From: Pseudomonas sp.
GTDB lineage: Bacteria > Pseudomonadota > Gammaproteobacteria > Pseudomonadales > Pseudomonadaceae
Direction: 5' to 3'
Assembly (NCBI GenBank): GCA_030656145.1
Contig: JAUSOF010000050.1
Coordinates: 1 to 63,426, forward strand
Length of the DNA: 63,426 bases
The position numbers and the translations under genes were made by a program. Of this stretch, positions 47,716-53,982 are shown piece by piece (positions within the stretch are counted from its first letter, which is position 1; each line of letters starts with the position of its first letter). The notes under the pieces are model-generated. The model had not been told where the DNA came from, ran no database searches, and worked only from the letters and a program-made list of their open reading frames with translations.

Positions 47716-48606
47716 CTAAAGCCCGGCGTCGTGCAGGCGTTGGGCATGCTCGACGAACAGCCCCACGGGATCGGCGCCCTTGCCGACCAGACCAAAAGTC
47801 TGGTTGACGATATCGAAGTGGTCGAGCGGAAAGTTATCGCCGATCACCACCCCGAGGTGCGAGCTGTAGCGCCCGACCATGCCGTCGCAATGCCCCGCCT
47901 CGCGCTGAAAAGTGCGGGCGAACAAGCGGCAGGCCCGGTTTGGCCCGTCGAAGCGGTTGCCACCACGATCAGTAATGCCGGGCTGCAAGGTGCCGGACCA
48001 GGAGTAATAGCGCACACCATTGACCTCGGCGGCGCCCTCGCCGCCCCAAGTATCCGGCAGGCCTTGGGGGAATTGCCGATTGAAGGCGGCAACACCGTCG
48101 GTGGTCAGCGATTGCTGGGCAGCGGCGACATCCAGAGGCAGGCGTGGGCCTTTATAGCCGGTCTCCATCCAGGCCATGCACACTGCCATGCCGCGCATCA
48201 AGGCAGCCAGCAACCTCTCGCGCCAGCTGCCGTGGGGCGCCTTGCGCTGGAGAAAATCGGCCAGCTCCGAGCCGTGATTGGGGCCGGCGACCGAGGTCAC
48301 CGATGCGATCCATTCCGGCCTTACAGCCGCCGCATAACGCGCACTCAGCGCGCCCTGGCTATGGCCGATCAGATGAACCTTGGCGGCGCCGGTTTCCTTG
48401 AGTATCTGGGCGATGCGCTCGAGCAACTGCTCACCACGCACCTCGCTGGAATGCACCGAGGACACCAGCACCGGAAAGACCTTGGCCCCCTGGCGGCGCA
48501 ACGCCGCAACGATACCGAACCAGTAGGAATAACCGAGCAAACGGATGAAGCCGAGCAAGCCCGGCACCAACACCAGGGGGTAACGTGGCGCAGCGGTATT
48601 CGACAT
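47716..48606 (-). CDS. triacylglycerol lipase-like alpha/beta hydrolase
   Basis: A 296-residue protein resembling family I lipases. The oxyanion region reads YPLVLVPGLLGF (the usual His-Gly is Pro-Gly), the nucleophile elbow is GHSQGALSARYAA (Ser about residue 84), and Asp/His candidates are CDGMVGRYSSHLG and DHFDIVNQ. It has no signal peptide, unlike secreted LipA, and no foldase gene is adjacent, so it may be cytoplasmic or exported otherwise. Confidence 0.85.
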   Translation of the reverse strand: MSNTAAPRYPLVLVPGLLGFIRLLGYSYWFGIVAALRRQGAKVFPVLVSSVHSSEVRGEQLLERIAQILKETGAAKVHLIGHSQGALSARYAAAVRPEWIASVTSVAGPNHGSELADFLQRKAPHGSWRERLLAALMRGMAVCMAWMETGYKGPRLPLDVAAAQQSLTTDGVAAFNRQFPQGLPDTWGGEGAAEVNGVRYYSWSGTLQPGITDRGGNRFDGPNRACRLFARTFQREAGHCDGMVGRYSSHLGVVIGDNFPLDHFDIVNQTFGLVGKGADPVGLFVEHAQRLHDAGL

Positions 48607-48735
48607 AACTAAGCATCCCTGTTCGAAACATATGAATCGGTGCCGCCAGTACGGTCGTCATGCGCGCAACGTGCGGCCAACCATACCCTAAAGTCGGCGA
48701 AAGCATCGATGTCACGACGCCAGCGGGCATAGCAC

Positions 48736-48784
48736 GCGGCACGCACCAAAAAAGAGCATTGATTTTTGCTGCGCACCAAAAAAA
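48736..48784 (+). promoter_or_regulatory. possible NtrC half-sites upstream of ureE
   Basis: GCACCAAAAAA occurs twice (about 48742 and 48774), each resembling half of the NtrC consensus GCACCAN3TGGTGC. They lie about 70-110 bp upstream of a sigma-54 promoter, a usual enhancer distance. Confidence 0.4.
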
Positions 48785-48853
48785 ACTACTCTGCGCGCCA
48801 ATTCTGTCAGTCACAGGCCTTGCAGGCCCCGGCCCGCCTGCGCGAATACAGCT

Positions 48854-48869
48854 TGGCAAGCCCCTTGCT
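48854..48869 (+). promoter_or_regulatory. sigma-54 promoter of ureEFG-hupE
   Basis: TGGCAAG-CCCC-TTGCT fits the -24/-12 consensus TGGCACG-N4-TTGCW with one mismatch and exact spacing. It would start transcription near 48880, 25 bp before ureE. Nitrogen control of urease genes through NtrC is known in Pseudomonas. Confidence 0.7.
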
Positions 48870-48904
48870 CTATCACCCTCATAATCCTGCCGGAAACTGC
48901 CCCC

Positions 48905-49405
48905 ATGCTGGTGATCCACCAACGCACCGCTACCCAGGAACACTGGGACGCGGAACTTGAATTGACCTTCGAGGCTCGCAGCAAAAGTCGCCTGCGCTGC
49001 TTCAGCCGTAGCGGTGAAGACGTCGGCCTGTTCCTCGAGCGCGGCCAACCGCCCCTGCATGATGGTGAGTACCTGAGAGCGGAAGACGGCCGCATCGTGC
49101 GTATCTGTGCCCGCGCCGAACAGCTGCTGCACGTCACCTGCGCCAACCCTTTCGAGCTGATGCGTGCGGCCTATCACCTGGGCAACCGCCATGTCGCCCT
49201 GCAGTTGGGCGACGGTTGGTTGCGCCTGCCGGATGATTACGTACTCAAAGCCATGCTCGAACAACTGGGCGCCAAGGTCACGCCGATAGAGGCACCTTAC
49301 CAACCCGAACAAGGCGCTTACGGCGGCGGTCACCACCACTCCCATGCTGGCGATGCCGAATTCAGCTACGCACCGCGCCTGCATCAGTTTGGTGCACGCA
49401 AGTGA
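48905..49405 (+). CDS. ureE: urease accessory protein UreE (nickel chaperone)
   Basis: A 166-residue nickel donor for urease. The N-terminal peptide-binding domain is followed by the metal-binding domain with its conserved His (LGNRHVALQL) and a His-rich tail (GGGHHHSHAGDAEF). It is the first gene of ureE-ureF-ureG-hupE. The structural genes ureABC are not in the window; they are also separate from ureEFG in P. aeruginosa. Confidence 0.96.
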   Translation: MLVIHQRTATQEHWDAELELTFEARSKSRLRCFSRSGEDVGLFLERGQPPLHDGEYLRAEDGRIVRICARAEQLLHVTCANPFELMRAAYHLGNRHVALQLGDGWLRLPDDYVLKAMLEQLGAKVTPIEAPYQPEQGAYGGGHHHSHAGDAEFSYAPRLHQFGARK

Positions 49406-49498
49406 ACAAGGCTGGGGCGCAGAAACTGGTCAGCGTGCAGTTGTCGAACCGCCTGCCGGCAACAACTCGGGCAACGTGCTTGCGCTTGGTGCGCCCCG

Positions 49499-50173
49499 GT
49501 GAATAAGGCTTGGGCACTACTCAGACTCGCCAGTCCGCAATTGCCCATTGGCGGTTACAGCTACTCGCAAGGGCTGGAAATGGCCGTTGAGCAGGGCCTG
49601 GTCGCGTGCCCGGACAGCGCCAAGCGCTGGATCGCCGACCAACTGCTGCTCAATTTGACGCGCTTCGAAGCGCCGCTGCTGCTGGCCCACTGCACCGCTG
49701 CTGCAGGCGCGGACTGGACGACCCTGCAGAGCCTCGCAGCCCAGCAGCGCGCTAGCCGCGAAACCCGCGAACTGCATCAGGAAAGCCGACAGATGGGCTA
49801 CTCCCTGAAGCAACTGCTGAGCGACCTGCCTGAGCTGGACGAAGAGGCCCACGCACTGTTCGCCACACTCAGTGAGCCGGGTCTGGCCGTCGCTTGGGCG
49901 ATGGCTGCCCGGGCCTGGCAAATCAGCCCACAGGATGCCCTCGCCGCCTGGCTGTGGGGCTGGCTGGAAAACCAACTGGCGGTGCTGATGAAAACCCTGC
50001 CACTCGGCCAGCAAGCGGCCCAGCGCCTGACATCGCAACTGTTACCCCTGCTCGAGCTGGCGCAGCAGCAGGCAACCGAACGACCAGCCGAACACTGGGG
50101 CAGCGCCGCCTTTGGCCTGACCTTGGCGAGCATGGCGCACGAGCGCCAATACAGCCGCCTGTTCCGTTCGTAA
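49499..50173 (+). CDS. ureF: urease accessory protein UreF
   Basis: A 224-residue all-helical protein that gates UreG GTPase action in the UreDFG complex. The family start [16 protein letters not shown] is clear. Initiation is at GTG 49499, with only a weak ribosome site. A diverged copy of this start (GTGAACAAGGCTGGGGC) overlaps the ureE stop 97 bp upstream, giving an unusually long gap for this operon. Confidence 0.95.
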   Translation: MNKAWALLRLASPQLPIGGYSYSQGLEMAVEQGLVACPDSAKRWIADQLLLNLTRFEAPLLLAHCTAAAGADWTTLQSLAAQQRASRETRELHQESRQMGYSLKQLLSDLPELDEEAHALFATLSEPGLAVAWAMAARAWQISPQDALAAWLWGWLENQLAVLMKTLPLGQQAAQRLTSQLLPLLELAQQQATERPAEHWGSAAFGLTLASMAHERQYSRLFRS

Positions 50174-50182
50174 TACAAACGC

Positions 50183-50211
50183 TGTAGGCGCTTCACAGGC
50201 ATGCGCCTACA
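50183..50211. repeat. small palindromic hairpin between ureF and ureG
   Basis: TGTAGGCGC (50183-50191) and GCGCCTACA (50203-50211) are perfect arms around 11 nt. It is probably a solitary REP-like element within the operon. Confidence 0.6.
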
Positions 50212-50285
50212 AACACCGATTCAGTCGCCTGCAGGTTATGCGCCTCGGTCGACCCTCAAGTGAAGATAAGAGTGAGAGCAGCACT

Positions 50286-50900
50286 ATGAATAGCCAACCC
50301 CTGCGCATCGGTATCGGCGGCCCGGTCGGTTCCGGCAAGACCGCCCTGACCCTGGCCCTGTGCCTGGCCCTGCGCGAGCGTTACAACCTCGCGGTGGTAA
50401 CCAACGACATCTATACCCAGGAAGACGCCCAGTTTCTGGTGCGCAACCAGGCTCTGGAACCGGAGCGAATCATCGGCGTGGAAACCGGCGGCTGCCCGCA
50501 CACGGCAATCCGCGAGGACGCCTCGATCAACCTGGAGGCGGTCGACCAACTCAACCGGCGCTTTCCCGGCCTGGATCTGATCATCGTTGAATCCGGCGGC
50601 GACAACCTGTCGGCCACCTTCAGCCCGGAATTGTCCGACCTGACCATCTATGTGATTGATGTGTCCGCTGGCGACAAGCTGCCGCGTAAAGGCGGGCCAG
50701 GCATCTGCAAATCCGACCTGCTGGTGATCAACAAGATCGACCTGGCTCCCTTGGTCGGCGCTTCGCTGGAAGTTATGGAGCGCGACACCTTGAAGATGCG
50801 CGGCGACAAGCCCTTTGTTTTCAGCAACCAGAAGATCGGCCAGGGTCTGGATCAGATCATTGCCTTTATCGAACGCCACGGCATGCTCAACGTCGCGTAA
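50286..50900 (+). CDS. ureG: urease accessory protein UreG (GTPase)
   Basis: A 204-residue SIMIBI GTPase that supplies energy for nickel insertion. P-loop [10 protein letters not shown], the CPH metal motif ([11 protein letters not shown]), ESGGDN and NKID specificity motif are all intact. ATG 50286 ([12 protein letters not shown]) is used; the frame opens at 50238. Confidence 0.97.
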   Translation: MNSQPLRIGIGGPVGSGKTALTLALCLALRERYNLAVVTNDIYTQEDAQFLVRNQALEPERIIGVETGGCPHTAIREDASINLEAVDQLNRRFPGLDLIIVESGGDNLSATFSPELSDLTIYVIDVSAGDKLPRKGGPGICKSDLLVINKIDLAPLVGASLEVMERDTLKMRGDKPFVFSNQKIGQGLDQIIAFIERHGMLNVA

Positions 50901-50929
50901 CGCCTCACGACCAATCAAGGAGATCCATC

Positions 50930-51502
50930 ATGAACCTGCGCAGATCATTGCTCGCCCTCGCCCTGTTTCTCAGCCCGGCCATGGCCTTCGCCCATGCCGG
51001 CCATGACCACTCCGGCCTGATGGCTGGCCTGGCCCACCCGGTATTCGGCCTCGACCATTTACTGGCGATGTTCGCGGTAGGCCTCTGGGCCGCGCAACAG
51101 ACTGGCACGGCACGCTGGGCGCTGCCATTGACCTTCGTCACCAGCATGCTGCTCGGCGGCCTGTTCGGCTTCAGTGGCCTGCAGATACCGCTGATGGAAA
51201 CCGGCATCGCCGGCTCGGTTCTGGCCTTTGGTTTGCTGGTTGCGGTCGCCGCCCGCCTGCCGGTGTTCGTCTCGCTCGGCCTGACCGCAGTGTTCGCCCT
51301 TACCCATGGTGTAGCCCACGGACTGGAACTGCCAGAGCTGACCAGCCCGTGGGGTTATGCAGCCGGTTTTGTCATCGCCACAGCCGCCCTGCACGCCAGT
51401 GGTTACCTCATGGTGCGCTTGCTGCCGCAAGCAGCGGCGCCTCTGATCCGTCTGGCGGGCGCTGCTTCGGCAGTCACTGGTGCATGGCTGCTGGCCGGCT
51501 GA
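50930..51502 (+). CDS. hupE: HupE/UreJ family nickel permease-like protein
   Basis: A 190-residue membrane protein with a signal peptide (ending AMAFA-H) exposing the His-rich N-terminus HAGHDHSG, then six helices with the HPVFGLDHLLAM motif. It is thought to bring nickel or cobalt into the cell for urease. AAGGAG lies before the ATG; it is 29 bp after ureG and is the last gene of the operon. Confidence 0.93.
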   Translation: MNLRRSLLALALFLSPAMAFAHAGHDHSGLMAGLAHPVFGLDHLLAMFAVGLWAAQQTGTARWALPLTFVTSMLLGGLFGFSGLQIPLMETGIAGSVLAFGLLVAVAARLPVFVSLGLTAVFALTHGVAHGLELPELTSPWGYAAGFVIATAALHASGYLMVRLLPQAAAPLIRLAGAASAVTGAWLLAG

Positions 51503-51837
51503 GCCGGCACCGCTGGATGCAGCTTCGAACGCTGGAGCTCCGGCCTCCCCGGATTGCATCCGGGATAACACGTCTCAGGTGCATCGCAAGGGTTAACCCG
51601 TCGCCTTCGACGAAGCGCAGACGCGCAGAAAACTGGAGACAATGGTGCCTGTCGGCTGGCGGGTACCTTCAGGAGCGCGCCATGGCCGCGATGCGTGTGC
51701 CAGCACGCATCGCGCCCTGCAACTGCTCGGGCGCTCGACGCAAGCAACGCACCGGATCAGCAGCTAATCCGGCGATTGAGCAAAAAACCAGCAACCACGG
51801 CTACACCTAGTCCTGTATGGCCTGGGTACAAGCGCAC
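51503..51837. other. intergenic region after hupE
   Basis: About 335 bp. A hairpin GCCGGCTGAGCCGGC overlaps the hupE stop (51494-51508). GCGCGCCATGGCCGCG near 51675 belongs to a Pseudomonas extragenic palindrome type. No gene recognised. Confidence 0.45.
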
Positions 51838-52255
51838 TCAGCTTATCCACAGATCGTTCCACAGCTGCACTGGATAACTATCTCCAAGATGCCTGTGGCG
51901 CTGAACAACTCCTAGAAATAACGGGATTAATCCTTGACCTGAAGCGCATCTACATGCCGTTTTCAGGCACACCGACGAACTGATCAAAATCTGATCAACC
52001 CACGCAAAGCCACGGACAACAAGGCATCCAGCCAGGCATACAGAGTTACCCACAGGCCTACCCACAGTAGCCGTGGACAACTTCCTGAGTTTATCCCCAA
52101 TCTTTGGATAACTACCCCAGGCACTCGTTTTATCAACAGAACAGCACTGATCAAAAAACGTACAGATCATCCAGAGAGCCGCACAACTAGGCCTGCAGAA
52201 GCCTACACCCACCTTATCCACAGCTCACTCCACAGTCTTTGTGGGCAACTTGATT
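51838..52255. other. DnaA-box cluster, origin-like region
   Basis: Two perfect DnaA boxes TTATCCACA (51843-51851 and 52214-52222) flank near-matches: TTACCCACA (52046-52054), TTATCCCCA (52091-52099) and the inverse TTTGGATAA (52103-52111), each with one mismatch, and at least four with two mismatches (including 52058-52066, 52072-52080 and 52240-52248). Five GATC sites and an A-rich patch (GATCAAAAAACG) lie within. No gene is present. The layout resembles oriC or a DnaA-titration site, but dnaA and rpmH are not nearby. Confidence 0.65.
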
Positions 52256-52367
52256 AATGCCATGCACTTGCCAAGCGCCACCCTGAGGCTATCGTCATCA
52301 TTGATGCAATCAACCAGTCCGCAGGGCACCCGGGGTGTAGCCTGAGAGCCAGGCACAGGAGAATCTC

Positions 52368-52442
52368 ATGCATTTAAATGACTTGTTACGCAGCTTACTG
52401 GTCGCTTATGCCGCTGGCGCCAGCGGCATAAGCGCCGAATGA
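52368..52442 (+). CDS. possible 24-residue leader peptide
   Basis: ATG with a good ribosome site (AGGAGA, 5 bp upstream) opens a 24-codon frame, MHLNDLLRSLLVAYAAG and seven more residues. Its second half is made by a 32-bp perfect palindrome. It may be a real small peptide gene, or the palindrome may be the functional element. It matches no family I recognise. Confidence 0.4.
   Translation: MHLNDLLRSLLVAYAAGASGISAE
52403..52434. repeat. 32-bp perfect palindrome
   Basis: CGCTTATGCCGCTGGC and its exact reverse complement with no spacer. There is no T-tract. It lies 180 bp to the right of the DnaA-box cluster. Confidence 0.9.
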
Positions 52443-52583
52443 ACAGCCTGTAGGTCAGGTCGCATACAGGTAGTAGGCAGGCGCGTGTAGCGCTAGATTG
52501 AGACAGTCTAAAAACTCGCCCGCTGTCACGTTGTGCCCGATATGCTCACCGGCTTTGAGCCACCGCATTGTCGGAAAGTGAGC

Positions 52584-53135
52584 ATGACCTTACGTTCAAT
52601 TTGCGTGTTCTACGGCGCCAGCTCCGGTGCCCTGTCGATTTATAGTCAGGCAGCAAAAGACCTCGGGCGCCATCTTGCCGAGCAAGGTCTCGCTTGATCT
52701 ACGGCGGCGGTGCAGTGGGCCTGATGGCGTAGTTGCAGACGCGGATCGGCATCATCACGCAGAGTCTGGAGCGCGCCGAAATTGGCCATCCGGGTCTTAC
52801 GCGCCTGGAAGTGGTTGACTGCATGCATGCGCGCAAAGCCCGGATGGCCGAACTTAGCGACGCCTTTATCGCTCTACCCGGCGGACTCGGCACCCTGGAA
52901 GAACTGTTCGAGGTGTGGACGTGGGGACAACTCGGCTATCACAACAAACCCCTCGGCCTGCTTGATGTAAATGGTTTTTACAGCAAGCTCGACGAGTTCC
53001 TCGACCACTTGGTCAGCGAACGCTTTGTACGCTCCCCACACCGCGCCACACCGCGCCATGCTGAAGCGTGGCGAGTCGCCGAGCGAATTATTGGAGCTGC
53101 TGCGCCAATGGCAACCGAGCGCCACGCCTAAATGA
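52584..53135 (+). pseudogene. LOG family protein (cytokinin-riboside phosphoribohydrolase-like), decayed
   Basis: The reading begins [15 protein letters not shown] and ends in the family C-terminus, with the motif PGGLGTLEE and Arg ([14 protein letters not shown]) in between. Three lesions break it: a frameshift near 52690 after GEQGLA; a stop and short deletion near 52725, removing part of the region between [11 protein letters not shown] and IGIITQS; and a 10-bp tandem duplication (CACACCGCGC at 53037-53046 and 53047-53056) that shifts the last 25 codons. LOG proteins cleave nucleoside 5'-monophosphates at the N-glycosidic bond. This copy is unlikely to be functional; a 132-codon middle part (52733-53131) stays open. 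Confidence 0.88.
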
Positions 53136-53161
53136 GTGGCACGCCTGACTAAAAGAGCCTG

Positions 53162-53434
53162 TCAGGACGCCGAATGCAGCTGGACTTCGACAACCCCATC
53201 GTCACGCGCAGGCTGCTGCACGCCTGTCAGCTTGCTGATTAGCGCCCACTGCTGATCGAGTTCTTTGCTAACGGCTTCCAGCCTGACGATCATCCGTGAG
53301 CCCGCGCCGCGCACACTGGGGTCGGTGCTGCGCATAAGGTCGAATGACAATGAGGTAATAGCGGCCGTCAGGTGCGTGAGGCTGCGCGAGTGGAGTGCGA
53401 GAAGTTCGCTGAGCTGCTGATCTTTGGGCGACAT
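53162..53434 (-). CDS. conserved hypothetical protein
   Basis: A 90-residue soluble helical protein (MSPKDQQLSELLALHSRSL), with no signal or known domain. ATG 53434 has AAGG upstream; the frame can be extended to 53494 without support. It lies convergent with the LOG pseudogene. Function unknown. Confidence 0.55.
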   Translation of the reverse strand: MSPKDQQLSELLALHSRSLTHLTAAITSLSFDLMRSTDPSVRGAGSRMIVRLEAVSKELDQQWALISKLTGVQQPARDDGVVEVQLHSAS

Positions 53435-53682
53435 ATCGGCCTTTCCTTGGCTGGCATGAGCAGTGTGGATGTAGAACAACGAAGATTCTCGCATGCGCCA
53501 ACCACTGCAGTTGACAAGATTCTACTCCAGCAGTTCATCAGCGCAAGTAGCCTACGACTCCTCCTGTGGTCGTGCTCGTTTGGCTGAATGCCGGTAACAA
53601 TCTTGCATAGGCAAGCAGCACCGGCCTACGCAGGTCGGCGCGCATCCGTTACCATCGCGCCACTCATGAAAAGAGATGCGGC

Positions 53683-53859
53683 ATGTATATCTATCGATTG
53701 GTTCTGATCCTGGTAGTGGGGATCTATCTGTTCTCCCCAGCGATAATGGACTGGTGGATCGACCCCAACGGCGCCTGGTACCGACCCTATTTGCTTTGGC
53801 TAATCCTGATCGTGGTGACCTTTATCTTGCAGAGTCAACGTGATGCTGACGAACTCTGA
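53683..53859 (+). CDS. small two-helix membrane protein before cbrA
   Basis: A 58-residue protein with two hydrophobic helices (about 5-22 and 36-50). P. aeruginosa has a small gene at the same place (between gluQ and cbrA). Another small two-helix protein precedes the second SLC5-type kinase of this window, so the pairing of small membrane protein and SLC5 kinase may be general. GAGATGCGGC precedes the ATG. Its 3' end is duplicated at the cbrA start. Confidence 0.8.
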   Translation: MYIYRLVLILVVGIYLFSPAIMDWWIDPNGAWYRPYLLWLILIVVTFILQSQRDADEL

Positions 53860-53982
53860 CACGCAGCCGCGAAGCCTGGGATCCGTTGCCGCTTCGGCGC
53901 GGCTACACAGCAACGCGGCTGGCGCCGAAATAGCAACAGACCTGAATACCCGCCCTCTATATTTCTGCGCAGAGTCAACGCA

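Noticed and set aside
51838..52255. Reading the DnaA-box cluster as the true chromosomal oriC
   Set aside because: dnaA, dnaN, rpmH and parAB, which flank oriC in Pseudomonas, are absent and no parS (TGTTCCACGTGGAACA) was seen, so only an origin-like role is proposed.
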